Counted from the stretch's first letter, positions 1 to 11,300 are shown. The stretch is DNA of 64,000 nt from Breviolum minutum Mf 1.05b.01 (GCA_000507305.1 DF239212.1:1-64000), one strand, 5' to 3'. Translations and numbers: made by a program. The notes: generated from the letters alone by a model not told the origin.

Positions 1-175
1 GGCTCCAACCTTGCACTTTTGCTTCCAAAAGTGATATCGGAAAGCGCTTTTGGTATCAAAAGCGCTTTTGATGTTAAAAGCGCTTTCCGATATCACTTTT
101 GCTATCAAAAGCGCTTTTGATAGCAAAAGTGATATCGGAAGTGTGTTATCGGAGAATGATATCATCATTTTCCGA
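1..175. repeat. Palindromic GCGCTTTT / GATATC repeat cluster
   Basis: Short blocks (AAAAGCGCTTTT, AGTGATATCGGAA and their complements) recur in both orientations. The arms at about 27-51 and 76-100 are exact inverted copies around a short spacer, and a further copy follows at about 101-140. No reading frame of note. It lies just outside the left arm of the foldback element and could be its flank or another element's end. Confidence 0.7.
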
Positions 176-320
176 TAAATGGTACTGTCTGTAAATACAT
201 TAAAACTTGAAACTATACATTTGTCATGTTTGTCATGCACACAGCACGTGTTTCCACAAATTAGAACTTTTGCTTGGGTGTGGACTGTGAAGTCCTGTAC
301 TAGCAGGCTCGCCTGAATGT

Positions 321-451
321 CGACTAACAAAGCACCAACTTTTTTCGATCCACATTTGAATAACAAGCAAAAAAGGAACAACAAAAACACAATCAAAAAA
401 CTAAGAAACCCGACTCAATGTTTTGAATTAGAATTTGCTTTGTGCATTTGA
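321..451 (+). repeat. Inner inverted arm, left copy
   Basis: About 131 bp, matched in inverted orientation by 5206-5337 with only a handful of differences. A diverged direct copy is also visible at about 1021-1130 (shared AAACAAGCAAA, ACTCAATG/CTCAATGC and TGACATGAA blocks), so this arm sequence has been duplicated inside the element too. Confidence 0.8.
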
Positions 452-2536
452 TTTTTTAGTGACATGAAACAACGTGGGCCGTTAGTTTTAACTGAGTTAG
501 ACCAGAAAAAAGTGCGCCAAGTAAGTTAGAGCAGTTTTAACCAGTTATAAGGCCAATTAGGACCAGCTATGTTGTTATAGGCATTTTAAATAAAAATAAC
601 TGATATGGGTGTTGCTTATCTGGTTTGGAACTGTTTTGTAACTGGTTACAACTGTTTTTTTAGCTGGTTTGAGGTTTTTGTAGACCTGTTCAACAAAATG
701 CAAAGCATCATAAACAAAACCAAACTCACAGTGTTTTGGAACATTAGCAGAAACTATACACCAACTTCAAAACAAGACAACCATGCAATGAACTTTCCAA
801 ACCATACACGACACATGCATGTAAGCCAAAAGACAACATAAAACCAAGTAGAATCACTGCCAACCTGAAATCAGGTTAGCAAAAAACCAATCTGAATCAT
901 CCCTAACTTGAGATCAAAATAACTTCAAGTCAGCTGTTCTGATTTCAAATTAACCACCAGTATGTTTTGAAACAAATGAAGGACAACTAAAAAAATAATG
1001 ACGTATTTCACTTAAAATTGAAAAGCAAAACAAGCAAACGTCAAAAAAACAAAAACATAGAAACCTGTCTCAATGCTAGGGGTTAGATTTTTTGCGTTGC
1101 ACATCTGATTTCATTGACACTGACATGAAGTGAGTGCACCATGGTTTTTGCAGGTTTTCTGTGAAAGCAATGGATGTTGGTGTCGTAACAAAACCAGTAC
1201 CAAAAAATATTTAAAACTAACATTGTTCCCAAACATATCTGAAAGAGATCTTAAGCAACCAAATTTCAAACAAAAACTCTACCAAACAATATCTGAAGAG
1301 GCGTCCTTGACAAAAAAATCCAAAAAAAATCTCTACCAAAAACAATTTCAAGAGAAATCTCCACAACCATTTTTTGCACGAAACTGGCAAATCGATACTG
1401 ATGACATCTAAAAACATGTTTTCAGCTGATTGCATCAGTTCTGAATTTTGCCAGTTGTTTTTTGCTATGTTTCAAACTCTTTGGTGGAGATATTTCTTCA
1501 TATTTTTGGTCGAGAGTTTTCTTCAGGTATTTTTCTGTGGCGGTTTTTCTTCATATTTTGTTTGGTAGGCAGATGTCTCTAAAGAGATCTAAAGAGACTT
1601 TTTGGTAGAGATTTGTTTTCTTGGCTTGCACAATGTCTCGTCAGAGCTTCCTTGGTAGATTTTTTTAGTAGAAATTTCTGTTGGGATAATTTTTGGTAGA
1701 AATATTATTTGACAAAGTTTCTAGGGAGAGAAATTTGTTCATATATTTTTTCGTAGAGAGTCGTCTTCAGACTATGTTTGGTAGGCATGTTTCCTCAAAT
1801 ATTTTTTGGTAGAGGTTTCTTTTGGAATTTGTTTGGAAGAGACTTTTCGGCAAAGTTTGTTTGGTTGAGAGTTCCCCTTCACAGATTGTTCGGTGGGGAA
1901 CTTTTCTTCAGATGTATTTGGGTAGAATTTTACATAATTTTACCGGACCTTCAACTATTTTTTGGTAGAGATGTTTTATCAGGTACTTTTGGTGGATTTG
2001 TTCATTTTTTGTGGTGGTTTCTTTGGAAAATTGCTTTGTGCAGACTTCTCTTCAGAGAGTTTGTGGTGGACGTGTTTCGTCCAATATTTTTTTGATACAG
2101 GTTTCTATATTGAAATTTGTTTGGCACGGATTTCTCTTCAGAGAGTTTTTACAAAAAATGCTTTCGAAGGCATTTTGGTAAGAATAAGGTCTTCAGATTT
2201 TTTTGGTAGAGATTCCTCTTCCCAATTTGCTGGGAATGTCTCTTTAGAGATTCTTCCGTACAGATTTTTTTCCGATAGTTTTGGGTAGTGATTTCTCTTC
2301 AAAGATTTCTTGGTATTTTTTCTCTTCAGATTTTTTTTGGAAGAAAGATCTCTTCAAAGTCTGTTTGGTCGATAATTATTCTTCTGAGATTTTGGGTACA
2401 GGTTTCTCTGCAGAGATTTTTTGGCAGTGATTTCTCTTCAACGATTTTTGGTACATATTTTGTGTTCAGAGTTTTTGTTTGGAATATGTAATTCTTCCGA
2501 AATTATTTGATATATTGTTTTTGGATAATTTCTCTG

Positions 2537-2640
2537 CGAGACTCAGACTCAGTCAGACTCACACTCAGACTCACTCAGACTCTGAGGCAAAAAGAAACAA
2601 TACATAAAGGGAGTCTGAGTCAGTCTGAATGAGTCTACTC
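2537..2640. repeat. CAGACT short tandem repeat with an inverted copy
   Basis: A run of CAGACT/ACTCAGACT units (about 2537-2583) is followed by the complementary GAGTCTGAGTCAGTCTGA units (about 2610-2635), so the two halves can pair. It lies inside the foldback core at a point where the larger array switches orientation. Confidence 0.7.
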
Positions 2641-2934
2641 AAAAAAACAAAAGAACCCTCACCAAAATACATGTGATGAAAAAATCTACCCAACGAACAC
2701 TCTACCAAAAAAATATTTGAAGATAGAATTCGACCCGAATATGTCTGAAGAAAAAATTGCCCGAAAAAGGATTCAAGAAACATTGGAGGAAAGAATTCTC
2801 CAATATATCGCTGAAGAAATTTTATGGGAAACATTTTTTTGGGGGAAACTTTTGCCCAAAATAGTCATCAATCAACTCCCCAACAGATCCCGGAGGATCC
2901 TGGAAGCTTTTTGCAGAAAGCCTTGACAAGCCTT

Positions 2935-3088
2935 TCTTTGGTGGAAAAATCCCGATCGGAAACTTTCAAAACCCCAAATCTTATAACTGTCTTATAACCG
3001 TCTTATAAGTGCAGTTATAAGACGGTTATAAGACAGTTATAAGATTTTGGGTTTTGAAAGTTTCCGATCGGGATTTTTCCTCCAAAGA
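2935..3088. repeat. Near-perfect 74 bp-arm hairpin
   Basis: Arms at about 2935-3009 and 3015-3088 are reverse complements with hardly any mismatches, around a loop of about five bases (GTGCA). Each arm contains a GATCGG block and three TTATAA-type repeats. It sits close to the centre of the 199-5838 structure. It is far better conserved than the surrounding array, which suggests recent formation, conversion between arms, or an independent small insertion. Confidence 0.9.
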
Positions 3089-5205
3089 CTAGTTTCAAAA
3101 GTTTTCTGTCTGAATGGTTTTGGAAGATGCAGCCTAAAAAACTTTCAGGACTCTTTAGTCTTTTTTTGGTAGGCATGTTCTTCCAAATGCTCTTTGGTAG
3201 AAGTTTCCTCTGGAATTTGTCTGGAAGAGATTTCTATTCAAAGTTTGTTTGGTAGACAGCTGGCCTTCACAGATTGTTTGGTAGCGAGTTTTTCTTCAGA
3301 CATACTCGGGTCGAATTTTATCTTCAAATATTTTTTGGTAGAGTTTTTTTTGGGTAGATTTTTTCATCAAATGTATTTTGGTGAGGTTTCTTTTGAAAAC
3401 TGCTTTGTAGAGATTTCTCCTCAAAGAGTTTGTGGTAGAAATGTTTTTTCCAATACTTTTTTGGAAGATGTTTCTGCTGGAATTTGTTTGGCGTAGATTT
3501 CTTCAGAGAGTTTTTGCTATAGAGTCTTCAAAGAGATTTTGGCAAACATGTTCTCATTTTCTTTCGGTACAGATTCCTCTTTCCAACCTGTTGGCAAGGA
3601 ATGTCTCTTTAGAGATTTTTGGGTAGATATTTGTTTCGGAAATATTTTGGTAGTGATTTCTCTTCAATGATTTTTGGTATATAAATGTTTTCCCTTCAGA
3701 GTATTTTTTGGAATATTTGTGTTTTTCCAAGTTTATTTGGTAGAGAATTACTCTTCTGAGGTTTTTGGTGCAGATTTCTATGCAGAGGTTTTTTGTTAGT
3801 GATTTCTCTTCAATTTTTTTTGGTAAATACTGTCTCTTCAGGATTTTTATTGGAACAATTTGTGGGATAATTCAAATTCCAAGATTTCTTCAGGGAGGTT
3901 TGTTGCAGGTTTTATTGAAACAAAATCAAACATATTTCGATAAAACATGTCGGATATTTCCGTGATATTTGCCACAAGTTATTTTCAAACAATGCATGTT
4001 TTGCAGCACATGTTGTGGGATTTATGATTCATATTCTTGGGTTACTTATCTTCCCAAAGTCTTTTTGATTTTTCCTGGGATGTTCAAAACAAGATTTGTT
4101 TTAAATACTTCGCGCGAGATCCCTCCTAAGAAAGGCTACGGCTACGGAAATATGTTCCAGAATACTTCTAAAAAATTGTTTGTGGATATTTCCAATATAT
4201 ATTCTTGTTAGTTATTCCTGAAGAAGTTATGACGTAACAAGTGGGGTATGTCCTGGAAACCTATTCCTCAGGAAATCTGCTTGGCAAATCTCATTGAAAA
4301 ACCCCTGTGGTGATATCTGCCACGAAAATTTTTTTCCACCAATCTCACGAAGATATCCCCCCCAAAGGCAAAAATATTTTGGGGGATATCCCCCAAGACA
4401 CGGCATTTATTTTGAAGATACTGTGTGGGACGTACACTACCAAACAATCTGTGAAGGGCAACTGTCTACCAAGCAAATTTCGAATGGAAATATCTTCCAA
4501 ACAAATACCAAAGGAAACCTCTACCAAAGAGTATCTGGAAAAACATGCCTACCAAAAAAACCTAAAGAGAAATCTCTACAAAAAAAATCTGAAGAACAAA
4601 CCCAAAACTTTCTCTACCAAAAATTATCTCGAAAAATTCCACCAAGGAAACTCTGAAGAGACATTCCCTGCGAAGTTAAAATTTGAAGAACAGTCTCTAC
4701 CAAAACATTTGTCTCAAGAGACATTTCCCTACCAAACAAATTGAAGAAACATCTCTACAAAAAAACATCAGAAGAGAAATCTCTACCAAAAAGAATGAAG
4801 AAACATCTCCACCAAAAAATCCGAGAAAAACAACAAAACAAGAAACATTGCAAAAATCGAAACTGATGAAATCTGATGAAACAACGGTTTTTTTCAAATT
4901 TCATCAGTTTCGATGTTTGCAGTTTTTCATGTCGCAAACAACTTGATTTTTTTGGGTGGAGATTTCTTTTTTAGATTGTTTTTGGTAGAGATTTTTTTGG
5001 ATGGACTTTTTGGGTAGAGGTGCCTCCTCAGATATTGTTTGGTACATTTTTTCCAAATTGGTTGGTTAAGATCTCTTTTCAGACATTTGGGTAGAATGTT
5101 AGTTTCACATGTTTTTTCGTAGTGGTTTTGTCAACACCACAACAATCATTGCTTTCAGAGAAAAACCTGCGAGTAATTACCGCGGTTCATTCCATGCCAT
5201 TAAAC

Positions 5206-5337
5206 TCAAATGCACAAAGCAAATTCTAATTCAAAACATTGAGTAGGGTTTCTTAGTTTTTTGATTGTGTTTTTGCTGTTCCTTTTTTGCTTGTTATTCA
5301 AATGTGGATTAAAAAAAAGTTGGTGCTTTGTTAGTCG
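5206..5337 (-). repeat. Inner inverted arm, right copy
   Basis: Reverse complement of 321-451, nearly identical along its whole length. It ends at TTAGTCG, matching CGACTAA at the left copy. The 370 bp between this arm and the outer right arm (5338-5707) has no equivalent on the left. It contains several short TTAGCCTA / TAACCTAGG direct and inverted motifs. Confidence 0.8.
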
Positions 5338-5845
5338 TTTTCAAATTTCTCACCACCGATGTATATTTTGACAGATTTTACAACAGCCCAATGATCAAAT
5401 GTAAGAAAAGAGCAACCCAATTCAAATAAACAAAATCGAATGCCAACATTGATTGCATCCTAGATAGCTTTTAGTTAACTTGCTTAGCCTAGTTAAGTTC
5501 TACTTCACTGCTACTTGCTTTGTCTTTTTGATGTTCTATTTTAACCTAGTTATGACTAGAGCGTCTAGTTTGCAATTAGGATCCTACTGAAGGTCCAACT
5601 TATAACTTGGACAATTTCTCTGTCCAGTTAGCCTACTCAAACCTTGGCTAACCTTGGCTAGCCTGCTTAGAACCTAGGTTAGCCTACTTGTAACCTAGGT
5701 TAAAAGTAGGCAAGCTGCTAGTACAGGAATTCACAGACAACACCCTAGCAGAAAAATCTTGGCTTGCAACATCTTCATTTGTGGAAACACATGCTGTGTG
5801 CGTGACAAACATGAAGAAAAATAGTTTGAGATTTTAATGCATGCN

Positions 5846-6240
5846 GATAGCAAAACGTCCAAAACGTCACCGACGGAACGGCAAAACCCAAGAAAAAGGT
5901 CTTTGGGGAGCGCATGCAAAAAAAGCAGAACCCCAGCAGGTTTCGTGCCTACGAAACGCACTATACTGAAAGATAGCAAAACGTCTAAACCCAGCAAAGA
6001 TGCTCGAGAAATGCTTTGCACAACGAAAGGCAGAACCCCAGCAGGTTTTGTCCCTAAGCCATTGCGAAACTGCAGCCAGAAAAATTGCCGAAACGTTGCC
6101 TTTGGAACCCACCAAAAAGAAACAGAAAGACGGGAAGCCTGCAAGCAACCAGGCAAAACCCTCCAGCATTGTGCACCGAAAAACTTGGAAGCGTGCAAGC
6201 CGCCAACCCAAGAAACTTGGAGACCAAACTTCTAGGCGCG
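5846..6240. repeat. Internally duplicated segment (GATAGCAAAACGTC / CCCCAGCAGGTTT)
   Basis: GATAGCAAAACGTC occurs at about 5846 and 5971, and GCAGAACCCCAGCAGGTTT at about 5928 and 6030, so the segment contains diverged duplicated units. Open frames run in four frames (longest 132 and 155 codons), but none is clearly preferred and a single N lies at 5845. The translated text is K/P/Q-rich on plus. It could be a decayed exon or a GC-richer satellite; I cannot decide. Confidence 0.4.
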
Positions 6241-6244
6241 CTCC

Positions 6245-6355
6245 CCCTTAGCGAGGGGTCGGCGGATAATGGTAAATATACCATACATTAGTTGATTTTT
6301 ATGGTAAATGTAGGTAAATAATGGTAAATATACCATACATGGATGGTATGGATAA
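6245..6355. mobile_element. Short inverted-repeat element, family C (GGTAAATATACCAT)
   Basis: Repeated GGTAAATATACCATACAT motifs flank an ATTTTTATGGTAAATGTAGG core. The same core and ends recur at 20.2, 26.5, 26.7, 28.2, 33.3 and 34.1 kb. This copy lacks the GGATCC-type end on its left side. Confidence 0.65.
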
Positions 6356-6644
6356 GAAATTCATGGAAAAAATTGACCGAACACATGGTCCATCACTATT
6401 TTTTTGTGGAGTCAATTCCGGTCGGGTGTTGCAATAGAATTTGCGATCTTTTTGGCCGAAAAATACATCTTTTGGATCTACCTCTTTGCATTTTGGATCT
6501 ACCTCTTCTGGCTAGAAGACCCTCACCCCACAAGGAAAATTCCCTCAAAGTCAGGTTTGTGAATTATGATATGTTCCGTTTGGAGACAATCATGGAAGCA
6601 GAACATGTTCCAGGTGAAGATAAGTTTCAGTATTGAAAGGATAT

Positions 6645-6749
6645 CTAGCTGGTGGTTTCATTTTTTTTATGTTTAACCTTACCAGGGGAAATGATCCAAT
6701 TTGACTAAATTGACTAATCTTTTTCAAATGGGGTGAAACCACCAAACAG
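6645..6749 (+). mobile_element. Short inverted-repeat element, family A (GGTGGTTTCA...TGAAACCACC)
   Basis: TIRs GGTGGTTTCA (6651) and TGAAACCACC (about 6734) enclose the family core with AAATGATCCAATTTGACT and TTTTTCAAATGGGGTG. This copy has lost the CTAG-type left border seen in others. The 6750-7600 stretch after it shows only an AT microsatellite (about 7078-7092) and no supported gene. Confidence 0.8.
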
Positions 6750-7607
6750 ATATGTCCTTCTGCTGGAGGGTGAGGAAGAGTGAGAATAAGCGTGATCTAA
6801 TTTGGCCATTTCGAGATTTTTTCAGGGCGTACGGGTGACCTCAGAGGAGTTGTTTTGGACCCTCCAAAACATACGGACCTCATATGGAAGATATTTTGAG
6901 AAAACATGCAGTAGATTCACAGATGGGTAGTCACGACAGGATTTGAACCGCGAACTGATTGGGGATGCAAGTCCAGCAGCATCGTTGGAGAGCTCAGTTG
7001 TTCTTTTTTGACCTCCAGGAAGGAAACCTTCAATGGTTGACACTTTGGGCTTCCAAAAAGTATCTTGAAAAACAACATATATATATATATACAGATAACA
7101 TTATTGCTTATTTGTACCGGTATATCATATCTATTTTTTGTGGTATATCTTGGGAATTGTTGACATAATAATGCAAGGTCCAAGGTCCACAAATCCTATC
7201 TATCATGGAAGTTGGAATGAGATGTGAAGGGACGTTGGTGGCATTTCAAAGGAAGTTGGCAGGGAATGCAGGTTTTATCAAGGAAAATTATCATCCAAGG
7301 TCCATGTCAATGGAATCACCTGAAAATAATGGTAGATATGGTAGACTGGGTCCCAGTGAATCTCTTTGATGCCTATGGATAGTGGATCTCTTTGATGCCT
7401 ATTAAATGGAATAGGATGGTGGATTTCATGATATCATGATGACTCCAAAAAGGCCTCAACCTCAATTATTTGTTTGTAGGTCGCTTTCTTTTTTTCCTCC
7501 GAAAAATATCACCACCCAAGAAACATGAACAAAGGAACGTTTAAATTCACCGCAACTGAAGTTCAGTGTTTTGAAGGATAAGGTTGTGTTGGCCTAAGTT
7601 CGGCATG

Positions 7608-7716
7608 TTACCCTTCTTCCCACAATCATGGAAGTGAAAACATGGGGTGTATCTCCAATAGGATTGTTTCCTTTTATTTGGGGCAGTTTTCCATTGAACC
7701 ATGATTGTGGGAGAAA
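7608..7716 (+). mobile_element. Short inverted-repeat element, family J, copy 1
   Basis: Ends CCCTTCTTCCCACAATCATGG and CCATGATTGTGGGAG...AAAGGG are inverted. A second copy at 11.3 kb is in the opposite orientation (shared GGAAGTG, ATTGAAAGGAA/TTCCTTTT and CCACAGAACCATGATTA-type blocks). Confidence 0.7.
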
Positions 7717-7759
7717 TAAAGGGTGATGTAAATTCAGATTTGTTCGTCATACTGCAAGT

Positions 7760-7869
7760 AATTTCCAACAGGACCCACTGAACAGACCCCTAAAACTGAG
7801 TATCTCAAAGCTCGATCGCAACTTCCTTAGGGGTCCCTTGGGATTCGGTCCCATTCAATTTTTGATGGA
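7760..7869 (+). mobile_element. Dispersed repeat, family G, copy 1
   Basis: About 110 bp matching 20468-20577: shared CCAACAGGACC, GACCCCTAAA, TGAGTATCT, GGTCCCATTCAATTTT and GATGGA blocks in the same order. Inverted ends are weak. About 80% identity by eye. Confidence 0.75.
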
Positions 7870-8495
7870 CATACAGTAATTCACTAATATATAATTTCCT
7901 AGTGAGTCAGATCCTTTTGATGTGCAATGTTTGGAATGTCCCTCAATGTCCCGAGTGCTGTTGATGGCGGCGCTTCACCACTTGAGATGCACAAAATATG
8001 TGGGCAAATTTGTGGGGATAGAGTTCTCTCCTCAACAGTCAGGATATACATAACATTCTGAGCAGTAAAGGGGTGGAATTTGCAACATCCTGTGGCACTT
8101 TCATTGTGGCATTCCAAATGACATTAAATGACAACATTGCAATTTGATTACTCTCTTAATATTCATTTGCCTTCAACTCATACCTTGCCACCAAAAAAAT
8201 ATGGCCCATTGTTTAATCCTTCAAAATGTAGAGATCTGTACATGAAGAATACCTGAAGCATCCATCTAAACAAACAGGTCACATCGGTGCAGTTCTTTGC
8301 TTCGACCAAAGCCAATTCGAAACAACATGCGTATTCTTTTATATATATATATATCTATACTCTTATATATATATATACATATTATAGAATTTTTTCTAGG
8401 TTCGCTGTTATGTTTTTGTGTGTGTGTTTTTTTTCTTGAGAATCGACTCTCCAAATTTAAATGAATCAATAAATCAACCAAAAGGAATATATTTT
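7870..8495. other. No gene seen; AT microsatellite and T-run
   Basis: Contains (TA)n runs at about 8340-8380 and a GT-run at about 8418. No supported coding frame or repeated element was found. Confidence 0.5.
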
Positions 8496-8612
8496 TAGAT
8501 ACGCTCCAGTAAACTACGATAGCAATGGAACACTGGATCCTTCAAGAATATGTATTTCCCGCTCAATTATTGGGGATATTCCAGCCAGCTATGTGAATTT
8601 ACCAGAGGGTAC
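8496..8612 (+). mobile_element. Short inverted-repeat element, family H, copy 1
   Basis: TACGCTCCAGTAAACTACGATAG at the left and AGCTATGTGAATTTACCAGAGGGTAC at the right are degenerate inverted ends. The same element is at 21235-21345 with better conserved ends (GGTAAACCAACATAGC / GCTATGTTAGTTTACC). Confidence 0.7.
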
Positions 8613-9033
8613 CTTGATTTGACAGATTCGACTCAGGGCCATCGACGTGGCTGAAGTGCCCCGTTGCCGTTGGGTTGAGAGATGGTGAGAGTTTCTTGGA
8701 GCATGGGGATGGTGCAAAATGGATATAATGTAAATATATTTATACGTATATGATGCAGATACATCATAAATGATAGAAAATATATCTTTGGGTGTGTGCG
8801 TATATCCATGAAAACTATACACAATTATTCTGTAGTTGCTTCTGTTGCTTGAATTTATCATGAACTTTATATCATCCGATTCAAGTATTTAAGAATGTGG
8901 TTAAAGATGGAACAATTGTAAACAATCAGTTGATGGTGTGAAGTGCAAATGATGTGCTTGTGAAGTTCCAGTGCTCTGTTTTCAAGAGATAAAGGTTTGG
9001 AGTAATCATTGTATATTTTGTACGGCTAGAACG

Positions 9034-9054
9034 TCGCAGCATTTTGGCTCAGCA
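9034..9054 (+). other. Possible relict dinoflagellate spliced-leader sequence
   Basis: The sequence CGCAGCATTTTGGCTCAGC resembles the conserved end of the dinoflagellate spliced leader (…GTAGCCATTTTGGCTCAAG): about 17 of 19 positions if one missing C is allowed. Relict leaders mark retroposed mRNAs in dinoflagellate genomes. No gene body follows within the next few hundred bases that I can support, so chance similarity is possible. Confidence 0.25.
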
Positions 9055-9555
9055 TTTGAATGAACGATAGTGAAATGAAGTCTTCCAAGCAGAAGCAACA
9101 AAGCCAACATCAAAACAGATGCACAAAAGAAAATCAGCATGAATTCTGGACATGATTATTTGCAACAGATAATTTGTTTAGATCTCTTCAGTTTTTCATC
9201 CTTCACCCATTGGATGAAATATTGAAGGGTCTACAAGCAGAGTTTCCAAAACATGTGGAGCTGAGGGACATGACATATCAATGATATTTAGCTTCCAACA
9301 CTCTACTACCAGGTTTTCAAGATGTTATACTTTCTCCTACAAACAGAAAAAGTGGTTTAAGATTTGTTGAGGAAATGTTTTACGAAATCTGTAGCAATCA
9401 GCTTGTTTTTTTGGTCCTGCCATGTCCATGGAAGTGGGCTGCGTTGTGGGACGTGCTGCCACAAGCGAGCCTTCTTCACCACCAAGGTTTCCCATAGATG
9501 TTTTTGATGAATGTGGATGGTTATTTGCCGAGGTACAACTACTATAGATTCTATA

Positions 9556-9684
9556 GATGTATATGGATGTTTCTAAAAATAGGGAAACACCCACAAAATG
9601 GATGGTGAATATAATGGAAAACCTTATGAAAAAATGGATGATTTGGGGGGAAACCCCACTATTTTTGGAAACATCCATAGTGGG
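9556..9684 (+). mobile_element. Inverted-repeat element (ATGGATGTTTC...GAAACATCCAT)
   Basis: Left end GGATGTTTCTAAAAATAGGG (about 9563) and right end CTATTTTTGGAAACATCC (about 9658) are inverted copies. The GGGAAACACCCAC block resembles family D, of which this may be a diverged member. The region 9690-10215 has (TA)n runs at about 9800 and 9860 and no supported gene. Confidence 0.6.
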
Positions 9685-10219
9685 GCATGCCTCAACCCTG
9701 GTTCACAGTGGGTAAATAATCAGCTTTTAATGCAGGGAAGCCTGTCAACCTTTCAAAAAATCCACCTGTTACAGTGTTTAGGCAGGAACCGATATGTATA
9801 ATATATATATATATATTTGTATATTCATACATTTAAATTATTTGTCGGTACACACATATATATATATACATATTTATGCAGTCATCGACCCCTCGGAATG
9901 CTGAAATGCTAAGGAGAACTTCCAGGAACTCCATAAATTGGTGGATGAAATATGTTTCTGCCGGACTCTTCCAAACAATTTTTACTCAAATAGGTTCCTT
10001 GGAACAACGAATTACTCTTTGAAGGCCTTTTTGGTCGGAAACAAACAACCCTAAACATCCAAACACCTCCTAAGAAGGTATTCGGACGCCAAAAAACATA
10101 CCAAAAACCCCTTCTCAGGAGGTTCCAAAACATGTGTGGGAACCTGGTTTGTTGTTTCGGTTTGATCACTTGGAGTGATTCGAGTTTTGGACATTTGGGG
10201 GCCTGGTTGAAGCTAGATT

Positions 10220-10348
10220 ATTACACCCCCAAAAAACTAATGGCTGGAAGCCAAAAATTCGTGGTTTGGGCTGGCGTTTCTCCTCGTTTTCCAGAGGAGA
10301 TATTTGCAATTTTTCCTGGTTCCAGCCGTTAGTTTTGGTGGGGTGTAA
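10220..10348 (+). mobile_element. Short inverted-repeat element, family E (TTACACCCC...GGGGTGTAA), copy 1
   Basis: TTACACCCCCAAAAAACTAATGG-type left end pairs with the GTTAGTTTTGGTGGGGTGTAA right end. Other copies at 10.84, 13.46, 25.0 and 31.45 kb share the TACACCCC ends, and most share a TTTAAC/GTTAA subterminal block. Confidence 0.8.
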
Positions 10349-10370
10349 GGTTCAAGTTGTTTTTTTCTTT

Positions 10371-10508
10371 TCTATCATTCCCTGTCCGTTTGCACGCTTT
10401 GCCACCAGGCTGCAACAACCCTTGAGACCTGTATCGTCACTGGGCAGCTTTCGCGGTTGGGAGGGCGGTCCTAATCCTGACGATGATGACGGTGCTGATG
10501 ATATGTGA
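10371..10508 (+). CDS. Exon-like island, acidic tail (unrecognised protein)
   Basis: A GC-rich stretch directly after the family E element reads openly as a peptide ending in an acidic run (…NPDDDDGADDM). About 37% of codons begin with G, typical of coding DNA here and unlike the flanks. A CCAG at about 10406-10409 is a possible acceptor. The frame ends at a TGA that overlaps a possible GTGATG donor, so this may be an internal or terminal exon. No family recognised; neighbouring exons were not found. Confidence 0.4.
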   Translation, partial: SIIPCPFARFATRLQQPLRPVSSLGSFRGWEGGPNPDDDDGADDM

Positions 10509-10840
10509 TGATGATTTTAATGATGATGGTGTTGATCCATATCATTAAATTACAATTAGATCAACTAGTTAGTATGATTCCATCAGGTTGTTTTTTTACA
10601 TGTTTGTTGATGATGGCAACTTTATAAGGAGGAAGATGTTGATTTTGATATTTACAGGCAGTACTTCCTGTTTTTTTCTTCGGGGTTTACCACCATGGAA
10701 ACAACAGCAAGGTCCTGGGATTTCTTCCCCGGCCCTAAATGCATCTAAATGGCAGGTATTTGAGGTCGTGATGGTCAGGCACTATATAGAAACTGCTCAC
10801 CTGAAATAGCTCTTCCATGGACCTGGGCTCATTTTGAGAT

Positions 10841-10962
10841 TACACCCCCAAAATTTTAACAGCTCGCCCCTAAAAATTGATGATTGGAAGACGATCGTTT
10901 CCTCCTTTCTTTTTGGGAGCAAGCCTATTTTTAGGGGTGACATGTTAAATTTCCGGGGTGTG
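10841..10962 (+). mobile_element. Short inverted-repeat element, family E, copy 2
   Basis: TACACCCCCAAAATTTTAACAG at the left pairs with the CATGTTAAATTTCCGGGGTGTG right end. Inner blocks GCTCGCCCCTAAAAATTG and CTATTTTTAGGGGTGA are also inverted. It is followed by a (TA)n run at 10963-10984. Confidence 0.85.
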
Positions 10963-11300
10963 CATATATATATATATATATATTTTTATATTTACATCTT
11001 ACAGCTATACCCAAGTGGTACAGTAGGCTTGATTTCATTTATACGAAATGATGGAAAATTGCTTCGCCGAAAGGATCCAGATATGTCCTAAGATTATATC
11101 TACAATCCTATGACCTGAGGATGGGATAAAAAGACCATCAATCCTACTGGATCGGGAGGGGTCTGGATTCTTAGGGTTGGGCAGCCCCGGAAATCACGTG
11201 ACCGGCCGAAAAAAACAAAATTCCCAACTGATCCCAAGATGTTTGCTTATCTCTTGAGGGTTTTCAGACTTGACAATGAAAATCAAAGAGTTCTCCTGTA

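Larger units (their letters stand above)
1200..5110. repeat. Degenerate TTTGGTAGAGATTTCTCTTCA array in alternating orientation
   Basis: Dozens of imperfect copies of a TTTGGTAGAGATTTCTCTTCA-like unit spaced roughly 30-70 bp. T-rich (plus) orientation fills about 1490-2480, 3150-3900 and 4930-5110. The complementary A-rich orientation fills about 1200-1380, 2640-2840 and 4250-4850. Open frames here translate to monotonous F/S/R/V-rich or K/E/S-rich strings in all frames, so I do not call genes. Confidence 0.75.
199..5838. mobile_element. Foldback-like element with nested inverted arms and orientation-switching repeat core
   Basis: Bases 199-312 reappear inverted at 5708-5838 (the outer arms share the TGTTTCCACAAA and CTGTACTAGCAG blocks). 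Bases 321-451 reappear inverted and nearly identical at 5206-5337. Between the inner arms lies about 4.7 kb of a degenerate T-rich repeat that points one way in some segments and the other way in the rest, with a hairpin near the middle. No transposase or other convincing ORF is visible; the open frames here are by-products of the low-complexity repeat. The structure fits a non-autonomous foldback-type element or a large inverted duplication of a satellite. I cannot see a clear target-site duplication. Confidence 0.6.

Noticed and set aside
605..5000. Numerous open frames on both strands over the foldback core.
   Set aside because: They are by-products of the T-rich or A-rich repeat, giving the same monotonous F/S/R or K/E/S strings in several frames.
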